Source of the DNA: an uncultured Ulvibacter sp.
GTDB taxonomy: Bacteria; Bacteroidota; Bacteroidia; Flavobacteriales; Flavobacteriaceae
DNA length: 64,000 bases
Direction: 5' to 3'
Assembly (NCBI GenBank): GCA_943789105.1
Contig: CALSSW010000001.1
Coordinates: 620,001-684,000, forward strand
How positions within the stretch are numbered: the stretch's first letter is position 1; each line of letters begins with the position of its first letter. This document shows, piece after piece, positions 1 through 8,343 of the stretch. The translations under genes were made by a program, and so were the position numbers. Below the pieces are notes generated by a model, which saw only the letters and a list, made by a program, of their open reading frames with translations, did not search any database and had not been told where the DNA came from.

Positions 1-596
1 TTCATAGAATAGACAAAGACACTACGGGGCTACTTGTAGTGGCAAAAACAGAGGAGGCGATGGCGCACCTTTCAAAGCAATTTTTCAATAAAACCACAGA
101 GCGAGAATATGTCGCTCTTGCTTGGGGTGCTATGCATGAGGAGCATGGAACCATAGAGGGGCATATTGGACGTCACCCAAAAAATAGATTACAAAACACA
201 GTGTTTATTCACCAGGATGATCTAGATAAAGGAAAACCAGCCGTAACCCATTTCAAAGTATTAGAGCACTTGGGGTATGTAACCTTGGTTTCTTGTAAAT
301 TAGAAACAGGACGCACCCATCAAATAAGGGTACACATGAAGCACATTGGGCACACCTTGTTTAACGACCAGCGCTACGGTGGAAACGCAATTTTGAAAGG
401 GACCACCTTTAGTAAGTATAAGCAATTTGTAGATAATTGTTTTAAGATCTTACCTCGCCAGGCACTTCATGCCAAAACCCTTGGCTTTAATCATCCAACT
501 ACCAATGAGTTTATGCGTTTTGAAGCTCCAATCCCACAAGATATGGAAGCTTGTTTACACAAATGGCGCAACTATTCTAAAAATAGTATTTCTTAA
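1..596 (+). CDS. RluA/RluD-family 23S rRNA pseudouridine synthase, 5'-truncated by window edge
   Basis: Isomerises uridine to pseudouridine in rRNA (or tRNA). The reading frame is open from base 3 and starts mid-protein with HRIDKDTTGLL, which is the family's catalytic motif; the Asp of HRID is the expected nucleophile. Further family motifs follow, including LETGRTHQIRVHM and the late HAKTLGF/HP segment. The N-terminus, with any S4 domain, lies outside the window, so RluA, RluC and RluD cannot be separated with certainty. An internal GTG at 39 could be mistaken for the start, but the catalytic motif lies upstream of it, so that would be wrong. Confidence 0.9.
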   Translation, partial: HRIDKDTTGLLVVAKTEEAMAHLSKQFFNKTTEREYVALAWGAMHEEHGTIEGHIGRHPKNRLQNTVFIHQDDLDKGKPAVTHFKVLEHLGYVTLVSCKLETGRTHQIRVHMKHIGHTLFNDQRYGGNAILKGTTFSKYKQFVDNCFKILPRQALHAKTLGFNHPTTNEFMRFEAPIPQDMEACLHKWRNYSKNSIS

Positions 597-703
597 TACA
601 GTTATATTTTATATAAAATTAGTTTGTTAAGTGGTTTTTTTACTCAAAAAAGTGCATTTCATCGAATATATTGGTGTTTTATCGTTTTATTTATAGTTTT
701 ATT

Positions 704-711
704 TACATTTG
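704..711 (+). promoter_or_regulatory. Possible -7 element (TACATTTG)
   Basis: TACATTTG matches the Bacteroidota -7 consensus TAnnTTTG and lies 33 bases before the ATG at 745. No clear TTTG is seen at the right distance for the -33 box, so this is a weak call. Confidence 0.35.
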
Positions 712-744
712 TAGTCTAAAACTTACAAATTAAATTTATTTACT

Positions 745-1779
745 ATGAAAAACCTACTTCCTTTACTTATTATTAGTGCTCTTTTTTCCTGTTCACCAGA
801 AGAAGCTACACTAACTCAAAACACTGAACAAAATTATACAACTGCACTATCTGGCATTGTTTTAAATGATTATTTAGCAACACCTGCTATAGATGTTCCT
901 TTAGGAACACTGTTTTATCAAAATGTACCTTATGGTACAGATCAAAGACAAGTTATAGATATCTTTCTCCCACCAATCGCCCCAGGGTTTTCTGTGACTG
1001 CGCAAGATGTGGTTGATTATAAAGATATGATACTCTACATACATGATGGTGATTTTAAATCTGGAGATAAAAGTGCTGCATATCACCTAGACAATGAAAT
1101 TTATAAATATCTATCTAGTAACATAGCATTTGTATCTATGAATTATAGATTTTTAAATACCTCTGAGCAAGATAATAGAGGTGTCACTACTTCTTTTGGA
1201 GATGCGGAAAATGTACTTAATTTTATTCGTTCAAACACAAATAAATTATATATTGATTCGAATAGGATTTTTATAAAAGGAAATGGTTTTGCAGGTAGTT
1301 CTATTACCCAATACCTGCTATCTCAGTCATTCTACGGCTCTAAAGTAAAAGGTGTTTCTATGAATGACCCCCTCTCTAGCTTAGACTTTTTGGATTTCAA
1401 TGATACTTTTAGTGAATTTGACTTTGATTTGTATTCTTTCATCTCTGAGCAAGATGAGCAAATGATTGTAGGACTTTATGGAGGTGTTGAAATTAATCAA
1501 CTCGAGAGTGAAGACATACTCATAAAAAACAGAGAGACAGCATCATTTACCTCTGCATATGAAAACTTTTCTGGAAGAGTTAGAATTACTGCTATAGACT
1601 ATAATGTGCCATACCAAACCCTAGAGAATGTAAAGCATCTAATAAGACATCAGTTAAACAGCATTGAAATTTATAACAAAGCAACGCTTCAGGGCTTGCA
1701 CGTAGATGCACAAATACCACATTTGCATTTGCAAAATGATCAATCTGAGTTAGATTTTATTTTAGATACTTTTTTATAA
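745..1779 (+). CDS. Lipoprotein with alpha/beta-hydrolase (carboxylesterase-like) fold, probably lacking the catalytic serine
   Basis: The 344-residue product opens with a lipoprotein signal whose lipobox ends at Cys16 (ALFSC), so it should be anchored in the envelope. Residues about 90-200 resemble BD-FAE/esterase-type alpha/beta hydrolases: MILYIHDGDF sits where the HGGGF oxyanion motif is normally found (His100), followed by a VSMNYRF strand and then RIFIKGNGFAG at about 174-184. In active members the last motif is GxSxG; here the nucleophile position is not Ser. A C-terminal HLHLQND could hold a remnant catalytic His. A strong terminator-like hairpin follows. Substrate is unknown, and a binding or degenerate role is as likely as hydrolysis. 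The gene stands alone between a pseudouridine synthase and yaaA. Confidence 0.6.
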   Translation: MKNLLPLLIISALFSCSPEEATLTQNTEQNYTTALSGIVLNDYLATPAIDVPLGTLFYQNVPYGTDQRQVIDIFLPPIAPGFSVTAQDVVDYKDMILYIHDGDFKSGDKSAAYHLDNEIYKYLSSNIAFVSMNYRFLNTSEQDNRGVTTSFGDAENVLNFIRSNTNKLYIDSNRIFIKGNGFAGSSITQYLLSQSFYGSKVKGVSMNDPLSSLDFLDFNDTFSEFDFDLYSFISEQDEQMIVGLYGGVEINQLESEDILIKNRETASFTSAYENFSGRVRITAIDYNVPYQTLENVKHLIRHQLNSIEIYNKATLQGLHVDAQIPHLHLQNDQSELDFILDTFL

Positions 1780-1842
1780 AAACGTTTTTAGGTTTCTAAT
1801 GACCCAGCCTATAATTTAGTGTGAGAGCTTAATTATTACACC

Positions 1843-1886
1843 AAAAAGCTGCAAAACCAATATATTTTGGTTTTGTAGCTTTTTTT
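1843..1886 (+). terminator. Rho-independent terminator after the hydrolase-like lipoprotein gene
   Basis: Inverted repeat AAGCTGCAAAACCAA / TTGGTTTTGTAGCTT (one mismatch) with a short TATAT loop and a T-run. Confidence 0.8.
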
Positions 1887-2058
1887 ACTTCTCTTAACTC
1901 TTTTGGTTACTAATGCGATGTTGTAATCATTTTTTGTGAAGTATCATCCCACTCACCAGATAATACAATAGTAATCGTTTTTAATTTTTTATTAATACCA
2001 CAAATCAAAGCGGTACAATTTCTTTTTTCTTGTTATTTTTATAGAAAATATATCTTGT

Positions 2059-2820
2059 ATGAAAATTGTTGTATCTCCAGCCAAATCTCTAGATTTTGAT
2101 TCTAAGCTTCCTACCAAAAGAGCCACGCAGCCACTTTTTTTGGACCAAGCAGCTCTTTTAAACAAAAAGCTTGAAAGTAAATCAAAAAAAGCTATTGGTG
2201 ATTTAATGCACATTAGCGATAAGCTAGCTGATTTAAACTACCTGCGTTATAAAGACTTTAAGCTTCCTTTTACTCCCCAAAATGCAAGACCTGCTGTATT
2301 TGCTTTTGCAGGAGATGTCTATACAGGTATAGATGCCTATAATCTTGAGGAGTCTAAAATAGATACTCTTAATGACACATTACGTATTTTATCTGGCATG
2401 TATGGTATATTACGCCCTCTAGATCTTATGCAGCCCTATAGACTAGAAATGGGTACTACCTTGAGTGTTAACAAGGCTAAAAATTTATATGAGTTTTGGG
2501 GAACTACTTTAACTGACGCTATTAATGCAGAACTAAAAGAGGGAGAATTATTTTTAAATCTTGCAAGCGCAGAGTATTTTAAAGTACTCCAGCCTAAAAA
2601 TATAAAGGGTACTGTGATTTCTCCGGTATTTAAAGATTTAAAAAACGGCAAACTTAAAATCATCTCCTTTTTTGCTAAAAAGGCAAGAGGCAGTATGACT
2701 CGTTATGTTATAAATACCAACGCTCAAACCCTTGATGATATAAAAGGCTTTGATTATGATGGCTATAGATTTAGCCAGCAAGAAACTACTAAGGAACATG
2801 CTCCTGTTTTTATAAGGTAG
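2059..2820 (+). CDS. yaaA: Peroxide stress protein YaaA (UPF0246/DUF328)
   Basis: The 253-residue protein is full length for the family. It begins with the signature [13 protein letters not shown] and keeps the later blocks [26 protein letters not shown] and GSMTRYVI. In Escherichia coli YaaA lowers free intracellular iron during hydrogen peroxide stress and limits DNA damage, and structural work describes a DNA-binding fold; carrying that role over here is inference. No signal peptide is present, so it is cytoplasmic. It is a single gene facing the convergent pabA-like gene 35 bases downstream. Confidence 0.93.
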   Translation: MKIVVSPAKSLDFDSKLPTKRATQPLFLDQAALLNKKLESKSKKAIGDLMHISDKLADLNYLRYKDFKLPFTPQNARPAVFAFAGDVYTGIDAYNLEESKIDTLNDTLRILSGMYGILRPLDLMQPYRLEMGTTLSVNKAKNLYEFWGTTLTDAINAELKEGELFLNLASAEYFKVLQPKNIKGTVISPVFKDLKNGKLKIISFFAKKARGSMTRYVINTNAQTLDDIKGFDYDGYRFSQQETTKEHAPVFIR

Positions 2821-2855
2821 TTGGGTATCTTTTCTTTTTTATAAACAACCATTAC

Positions 2856-3422
2856 TTACATTGCCACCCAATTTTGGATTATCTGTTTTCCCTGCGGTGT
2901 TAGCACACTCTCTGGATGAAACTGCACGGCTCTTATGTCAAGTTCTCTGTGTCTTAGGGACATGATTTGTCCTGTCTTGTCTTCAGAGGTAATTTCAAGG
3001 CTCTCAGGAAAATCATCTTTGTTTACAACCCAACTATGGTATCTTCCAATTTCTATCTCAGGTGCTAGGTTTTTAAATAAAGGAGCATCCTTAACAATGA
3101 TATTTGCTTTTGTTGCTACGCCATGAAACACCTCAGGAAGGTTGCTTAATGTGCCTCCAAATACCTCTGCAATAGCCTGTAGTCCTAGACACACACCAAA
3201 AATAGGTTTTTTCCCTGCATAGGTAGTGATAACTTGTTTTAAAAGACCTGCCTGTGATGGAATACCTGGACCCGGAGAGAGTAGTATTTTATCATAAAAT
3301 GATAAACTTTTATTATCAAACCGATCGTTTCTAACAACCGTTACCTTACAGTCCAAGGCCTCTAGGTAATGAACTAGATTGTAAACAAAACTATCATAGT
3401 TATCTATTACTACTATATTCAT
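2856..3422 (-). CDS. pabA: Class I glutamine amidotransferase, anthranilate/aminodeoxychorismate synthase component II
   Basis: Hydrolyses glutamine and passes ammonia to the chorismate-binding partner (PabB or TrpE) for folate or tryptophan synthesis. The 188-residue protein begins MNIVVIDNYDSFVYNLVHYLE, typical of TrpG/PabA. It has LLSPGPGIP, the nucleophile elbow FGVCLGLQAI (Cys78) and the His-Glu pair in FHPESVLT (His169, Glu171), so the triad is complete. No trp or pab partner lies nearby, so whether it serves p-aminobenzoate, anthranilate or both cannot be decided. The standalone position makes PabA slightly more likely. Confidence 0.85.
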   Translation of the reverse strand: MNIVVIDNYDSFVYNLVHYLEALDCKVTVVRNDRFDNKSLSFYDKILLSPGPGIPSQAGLLKQVITTYAGKKPIFGVCLGLQAIAEVFGGTLSNLPEVFHGVATKANIIVKDAPLFKNLAPEIEIGRYHSWVVNKDDFPESLEITSEDKTGQIMSLRHRELDIRAVQFHPESVLTPQGKQIIQNWVAM

Positions 3423-3646
3423 TTTTTACATTTTTGTTTCCTAAAACAGCAAAAACCAAAACGTTTTTACTCTTTGTTCATTCAAAGATAGCAAAGAAAT
3501 ATTGATTGAAATGGCTGTTAAATTTCAATCTATTGTATATTTTAATAGCTATTTTTGTGCCATTTTTTTATCTGTGCAACCTTTTGTTTTTTTTTGCGTT
3601 TATGTACTAGGTAATTATTATTTTTAAAAAAAAAAATACTACTGCA

Positions 3647-3958
3647 ATGAATGATTTAACTCAAGGAGCATGGGCACAGCAACTATCCTCAGATCCTGAT
3701 GCTATACTACTAGATGTAAGGACCCTTCAAGAAATGCAACAGGGCCATATACCAGGTGCAAAACACCTTGATATAATGAACGCCGGAGCCTTTATGGAGG
3801 GAGCTAAAGAACTTGACAAAACAAAAAGTTATTATGTGTATTGCAGATCTGGAGGCAGAAGTGGTCAAGCATGTATGATTATGAATTCTATAGGCTTTGA
3901 AAAGGCATACAATCTTATGGGCGGCTTTATGGAGTGGCAAGGAGAAAAAACAATTTAA
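3647..3958 (+). CDS. Rhodanese-like domain protein, cytoplasmic
   Basis: A single rhodanese domain of 103 residues without a signal peptide. It shows LLDVRTLQEMQQGHIPGAKHL and the active-site loop CRSGGRS with Cys66 as the presumed persulfide carrier. Such proteins move sulfane sulfur between thiols. It is followed after three bases by a second rhodanese with a lipoprotein signal, so the two are almost certainly co-transcribed and may act on either side of the inner membrane; that last point is inference. The physiological sulfur donor is unknown. Confidence 0.85.
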   Translation: MNDLTQGAWAQQLSSDPDAILLDVRTLQEMQQGHIPGAKHLDIMNAGAFMEGAKELDKTKSYYVYCRSGGRSGQACMIMNSIGFEKAYNLMGGFMEWQGEKTI

Positions 3959-3961
3959 AAA

Positions 3962-4381
3962 ATGAAAAAATACATCACTTTAATTTTTGCTACAGTGATA
4001 ACTATAGCAACCGTTTCTTGTAATAATGCACAAAAAAATAATTCTAAGGCATCTTTTCAAGCTATAGAGGTCATTGCCCCTAAGGCTATGTACGATGTGC
4101 TTTTAAAAGACCCTGGTGCACAACTGTTAGATGTAAGGACCAAAGATGAGTTTGCTGTAAGCCATTTAAAAGATGCACAAAACATTTGTGTAACAGATAC
4201 AGATTTTAAACAAAAAGTAGCACATCTTGATAAAGACAAACCCGTGTATGTGTATTGTAAAAAAGGAGGCAGAAGCGCACAAGCATCTAAAATATTAAAA
4301 GAGCTTGGTTTTACTAAAATATTTGATCTTCAAGGAGGTATTACAAATTGGGAACAACAACAACTCTCTACCCAGAATTAA
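3962..4381 (+). CDS. Rhodanese-like lipoprotein
   Basis: 139 residues: a lipoprotein signal with lipobox IATVSC (Cys20), then one rhodanese domain with LLDVRTKDEFAVSHL and the active-site loop CKKGGRS (Cys99). It should carry a persulfide in the periplasm or on a membrane surface. The gene starts three bases after the stop of the cytoplasmic rhodanese and shares its active-site layout, which suggests duplication followed by export. A terminator hairpin follows at 4408-4438. Confidence 0.85.
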   Translation: MKKYITLIFATVITIATVSCNNAQKNNSKASFQAIEVIAPKAMYDVLLKDPGAQLLDVRTKDEFAVSHLKDAQNICVTDTDFKQKVAHLDKDKPVYVYCKKGGRSAQASKILKELGFTKIFDLQGGITNWEQQQLSTQN

Positions 4382-4407
4382 CCACATTATAAAACTAAAT
4401 TATATAA

Positions 4408-4438
4408 AAAAAAGGTGCACAAACTAGGGCACCTTTTC
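4408..4438. terminator. Terminator between convergent rhodanese and DUF1028 genes
   Basis: GGTGC / GCACC stem extended by A- and T-runs on both sides, so it can act in both directions. Confidence 0.7.
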
Positions 4439-4458
4439 TATTAAAAGTTCTACAGGCT

Positions 4459-5469
4459 TTATTTTTTAATAAACTGTATTGTTTGAATTCCCTTTACAGT
4501 AGTTACATTCAAGAAGTAAATACCTTTTATTAGCGATGATGTGTCTATAGTAATCGCTCCTTGATTTAAAGCTTCTATTTTTGGCTTGAGTATTATTTTT
4601 CCTTGCAAATCACTTATACCAAGATTTTTGATAAGCACTCCCGGTTCATATTTTAGGGTAAACTTTGCATCCACTGGGTTAGGGTACAGCTGTAATTTGT
4701 CTTTTAAAGCAAAGTCATTGGCTCCTAGAAATTGATTGTATAATATTTGCAAAGAATCTATAGGTTCTTCACCAAAGGGCATTTCTTCTATGTTTAAACG
4801 TAAAAAAGGGTTGTCTATATCATCATCTGCTTTATACACCAATAAATATGCAGAAGTAGAGGAGGTGCCCCTTGCCAAACAACGGGAATCTGCTCCTGCA
4901 AAATTAGCACCTTGCATGGCTGCCATTAATTTATCTGCTAGTGTTCCGCTGGCAGTGTTAAAGTTGGTTTGCATATTATTTAATACTGTCTGGTTTAATA
5001 AAATATTTCCTTGCACACTATAGGTTGGCCCCTGGATGTCTTCTTTGAAATCATCGGTGGAGTCTCCTGTGAAACCTGCAGTTCTTGGCTCGCCAGAGGT
5101 GTTAAAGTCTGCAATACCATATTGTCTAAAAGCCGGATTAAAATTTTGAGAGTTGCAAGAATCATTATCTAATAAATAGGCTATAATTTCATCTGGGCTT
5201 GCACCATTATCCATTTGACTAATGGCATTGTTAAGGTTGGAATTAGGGATGCAAACATAGGCTTGGCTATTTACACCTCCGCGGCCAGGTATAATTTTGG
5301 TGATAATGTCTATGATACCTCCAAAATTTGCAGCGCCATCAACGCATGATGCTCCTGCAGATCCAATATCACCCGTGGCAGGATCAACGGCTATAATAGA
5401 AAAAGTATCTTGACCTTTAGCCGTTAGAGATAGCAAAAAAACTATTAATAGAATATATAAATTTTTCAT
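4459..5469 (-). CDS. Secreted DUF1028 protein with T9SS type A C-terminal sorting domain
   Basis: The 336-residue protein has a signal peptide ending near LTAKGQ, then DTFSIIAVDPATGDIGSAGASC, which opens the DUF1028 domain, a family of Ntn-hydrolase-like fold without an assigned activity. From about residue 255 a C-terminal sorting domain begins: LYPNPVDAKFTLKY, later GIYFLNVTTVKGIQTIQFIKK. This predicts export through the outer membrane by the type IX system and attachment to the cell surface. The Thr or Ser following the signal peptide could be exposed by cleavage, but whether it is a nucleophile is not known. Confidence is high for the architecture and low for function. Confidence 0.85.
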   Translation of the reverse strand: MKNLYILLIVFLLSLTAKGQDTFSIIAVDPATGDIGSAGASCVDGAANFGGIIDIITKIIPGRGGVNSQAYVCIPNSNLNNAISQMDNGASPDEIIAYLLDNDSCNSQNFNPAFRQYGIADFNTSGEPRTAGFTGDSTDDFKEDIQGPTYSVQGNILLNQTVLNNMQTNFNTASGTLADKLMAAMQGANFAGADSRCLARGTSSTSAYLLVYKADDDIDNPFLRLNIEEMPFGEEPIDSLQILYNQFLGANDFALKDKLQLYPNPVDAKFTLKYEPGVLIKNLGISDLQGKIILKPKIEALNQGAITIDTSSLIKGIYFLNVTTVKGIQTIQFIKK

Positions 5470-5515
5470 AATTATTTTTATTAAAGAAACCCTTTTTGAT
5501 TAATAATTTATTCTC

Positions 5516-6793
5516 TTATGCCAGGGCTGGTAAAACTTCACCGTCACAAGTTCCAAAACCAATTCTAAGACCATCTTTTTGGCAATAGGCCCTCATTTTA
5601 ACGGTATCTCCGTCATTAATAAATTTACGTTGGCTACCGTCATTAAGTGTAAGTGGGTTTTGACCCTTCCAAGTTAGCTCCAGCATAGACCCATAACTAT
5701 CTTTAGTTGGTCCAGAGATGGTTCCGCTACCCAGCATATCACCACTGCGAAGGTTGCAGCCATTTACAGTATGATGGGTTAATTGCTGTGCCATAGACCA
5801 GTACATGTACTTAAAGTTTGATTTACACACAAGTGTTGGAGATCCATCTTTTGGCTGTATGGAAGCTTCAAGATTGATATCAAAATTCATAGGGCCGCTT
5901 TGATTCAAATAGGGTAGTGGCATCGGTTGTTGTTTAGGACCTTGGGTTCTAAAGGGTTCTAATGCGTCTAGTGTTACAATCCATGGAGATATTGTAGAGG
6001 CAAAACTCTTGCCTAAAAAAGGGCCAAGCGGTACATACTCCCAAGCTTGGATATCTCTGGCACTCCAGTCATTAAACTGTACCAAACCAAAGATATAATC
6101 TTCTGCCTCTTTAATTGGCACTCGTTTGCCCAGATCATTTGCATCTGTGGTTATAAATGCCATTTCTAGCTCAAAGTCAAGTAATTTACTTGGCCCAAAT
6201 CCTGGTACACTGTCTTCTCCGGGTCTTGTTTGTCCATAAGGTCTTCTTATAGGGGTGCCAGAAGGAATTATAGATGAACTTCTTCCATGGTATCCAATAG
6301 GGATGTGCAGCCAATTTGGTAATAATGCATTCTCTGGATCTCTAAACAAACTTCCAACATTAGTTGCGTGTTCTTTGCTAGCGTAAAAATCTGTGTAATC
6401 TCCAACATCTACAGGGAGCTGCATTTCAATTTGATCAAGGTTAAATAAAATCTTGTCACAATGGGCTCTATTTGTTTGTAATTCTTGATTACTTTTCAAG
6501 AAAATGTCACTGATACGATTTCTTACTAGTCGCCATGTTTTACGTCCATCTGCAATAAAATCATTTAAACTATCTTGAAGGAAAATATCTTCTGTAAGGT
6601 CAATTCCTTTAAAGTATCCAAGTTGGTGTAAAGCACCTAAATCTATGGCGGTGTCACCAATACGGGTTCCAATTGTGATGATGTCATTACGTGTTAAAAA
6701 CACACCAAATGGGATGTTTTGGATAGGAAAATCACTGTTTTGTGGAACATCAATCCATGAAACTCTTGAGGGGTCGTTTGCAGTTAAAGGCAT
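5516..6793 (-). CDS. fahA: Fumarylacetoacetase
   Basis: Hydrolyses fumarylacetoacetate to fumarate and acetoacetate, the last step of tyrosine and homogentisate breakdown. The 425 residues match the usual length of the eukaryote-like FAH enzymes. An N-terminal SH3-like domain (SWIDVPQNSDFPIQNIPFGVF) is followed by the FAH beta-roll with DFELEMAF, FNDWSARDIQAWEY and PLGPFLGKSF, which carry the metal and substrate residues; the C-terminal block includes GDMLGSGTISG. No homogentisate dioxygenase or HPPD gene is in the window. A pterin carbinolamine dehydratase at 38.5 kb hints at phenylalanine hydroxylation elsewhere in the genome. Confidence 0.95.
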   Translation of the reverse strand: MPLTANDPSRVSWIDVPQNSDFPIQNIPFGVFLTRNDIITIGTRIGDTAIDLGALHQLGYFKGIDLTEDIFLQDSLNDFIADGRKTWRLVRNRISDIFLKSNQELQTNRAHCDKILFNLDQIEMQLPVDVGDYTDFYASKEHATNVGSLFRDPENALLPNWLHIPIGYHGRSSSIIPSGTPIRRPYGQTRPGEDSVPGFGPSKLLDFELEMAFITTDANDLGKRVPIKEAEDYIFGLVQFNDWSARDIQAWEYVPLGPFLGKSFASTISPWIVTLDALEPFRTQGPKQQPMPLPYLNQSGPMNFDINLEASIQPKDGSPTLVCKSNFKYMYWSMAQQLTHHTVNGCNLRSGDMLGSGTISGPTKDSYGSMLELTWKGQNPLTLNDGSQRKFINDGDTVKMRAYCQKDGLRIGFGTCDGEVLPALA

Positions 6794-7004
6794 AATTGTT
6801 AATTTCTGTTAGTAAAATCTATATCAAATATATAATTTTAAGAATAGGTAACGATTGCTTTTACTATTTTTGATCTTTAATTAACACAAAGATAGTTTTA
6901 CTGTTTTTTTTCTTCGGAAATAGTTAGGGTTATTGATGCTGTTTTAGGTTTCAATAATACCATTTATGATGATTTAAAAAACACATAGCATTACACTTAT
7001 TATT

Positions 7005-8279
7005 ATGAAAAGAGATGAACAAATTTTTGAATTAATCCAAGCAGAACACCAACGCCAGCAAGACGGTTTGGAGCTTATTGCATCAGAGAATTTTGCCAGC
7101 CAACAAGTTATGGATGCCGCAGGTTCTGTACTTACTAATAAATATGCAGAAGGATATCCCGGAAAACGCTATTATGGTGGTTGTGAGATTGTTGATGAGG
7201 TAGAACAAATAGCCATTGATAGAGCTAAGGCTTTATTTGGCGCTGCTTATGCAAATGTGCAGCCTCATAGTGGGTCTCAAGCTAATACAGCTGTTTTTCA
7301 TGCTTGTTTAAAACCTGGAGATACTTTTTTAGGTTTTGATTTAGCCCATGGAGGTCATTTAACCCATGGAAGCCCCGTAAATTTTAGTGGTAGAATATAC
7401 AACCCAGTATTTTATGGTGTAGAGCAAGAAACAGGTATGCTTGATTATGATAAAATTGAAGCCATTGCAATTAAAGAGCAACCTAAAATGATCATTGCTG
7501 GTGCTTCAGCCTATTCTCGTGAGATAGATTATAAGCGTTTTAGAGCTATTGCAGATAAAGTAGGTGCTATATTACTTGCAGATATTGCACACCCTGCAGG
7601 TTTAATTGCCAAAGGAATCATTGCAGATCCAGTACCACATTGTCATGTAATTACTACCACCACACACAAAACACTTCGTGGCCCCCGTGGAGGCCTTATA
7701 TTGATGGGTAAAGATTTTGAAAATCCGTTTGGTATTACCCTTAAAAATGGTAACAAACGTATGATGTCTTCTTTGCTTGATGGTGGTATTTTTCCAGGAA
7801 ATCAAGGAGGACCCCTAGAGCACATAATTGCTGCCAAAGCAATTGCTTTTGGAGAGGCTCTTACCGATGAATTTTTACATTACATGGTTCAGGTAAAAAA
7901 TAATGCAGCTGTTATGGCGGCAGCTTTTATGGAAAAAGGATATGAAATTATCAGTGGAGGTACAGACAACCATATGATGCTTATTGATTTAAGAAATAAA
8001 AACATAACGGGTAAAGAGGCAGAAGCTGCTCTAGGAAAAGCAGACATAACCGTAAATAAAAACATGGTACCTTTTGATGATAAGTCTCCTTTTGTAACTA
8101 GCGGAATACGTGTTGGTACAGCGGCTATTACAACTCGTGGTCTTAAAGAAAAAGACATGCAACAAATTGTAGATTTCATTGATGGTGCTATTACTAACCA
8201 CAATTCAGACAGTAAATTAAATGAAATTGCTATTATGGTAAACAGCATGATGAGTCACAGGCCTTTGTTTGTTTGGTAA
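7005..8279 (+). CDS. glyA: Serine hydroxymethyltransferase
   Basis: PLP enzyme that interconverts serine and glycine while charging tetrahydrofolate with a one-carbon unit. The 424 residues are full length. Typical blocks are [34 protein letters not shown] and [14 protein letters not shown], in which Lys222 is the PLP-binding lysine. The C-terminal [10 protein letters not shown] motif is also present. The gene is monocistronic and ends at a bidirectional hairpin. The glycine-cleavage T protein is encoded 32 kb away, so C1 genes are dispersed. Confidence 0.97.
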   Translation: MKRDEQIFELIQAEHQRQQDGLELIASENFASQQVMDAAGSVLTNKYAEGYPGKRYYGGCEIVDEVEQIAIDRAKALFGAAYANVQPHSGSQANTAVFHACLKPGDTFLGFDLAHGGHLTHGSPVNFSGRIYNPVFYGVEQETGMLDYDKIEAIAIKEQPKMIIAGASAYSREIDYKRFRAIADKVGAILLADIAHPAGLIAKGIIADPVPHCHVITTTTHKTLRGPRGGLILMGKDFENPFGITLKNGNKRMMSSLLDGGIFPGNQGGPLEHIIAAKAIAFGEALTDEFLHYMVQVKNNAAVMAAAFMEKGYEIISGGTDNHMMLIDLRNKNITGKEAEAALGKADITVNKNMVPFDDKSPFVTSGIRVGTAAITTRGLKEKDMQQIVDFIDGAITNHNSDSKLNEIAIMVNSMMSHRPLFVW

Positions 8280-8303
8280 GTTATAGCTAGTAATTTAAAC
8301 TCA

Positions 8304-8343
8304 TAAAAAAACAGACACGGATTTTCCCATGTCTGTTTTTTTT
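8304..8343. terminator. Bidirectional terminator between glyA and the beta-helix lipoprotein gene
   Basis: AACAGACA / TGTCTGTT stem extended by flanking A and T runs. It serves both convergent genes and overlaps the stop codon of the minus-strand gene by two bases. Confidence 0.8.

Noticed and set aside
1914-2058. A short open frame on the minus strand ending near 1914 with peptide TIVLSGEWDDTSQK
   Set aside because: Could be a vestige of a gene, but there is no start, no supporting homology I can name, and it is too short to support.
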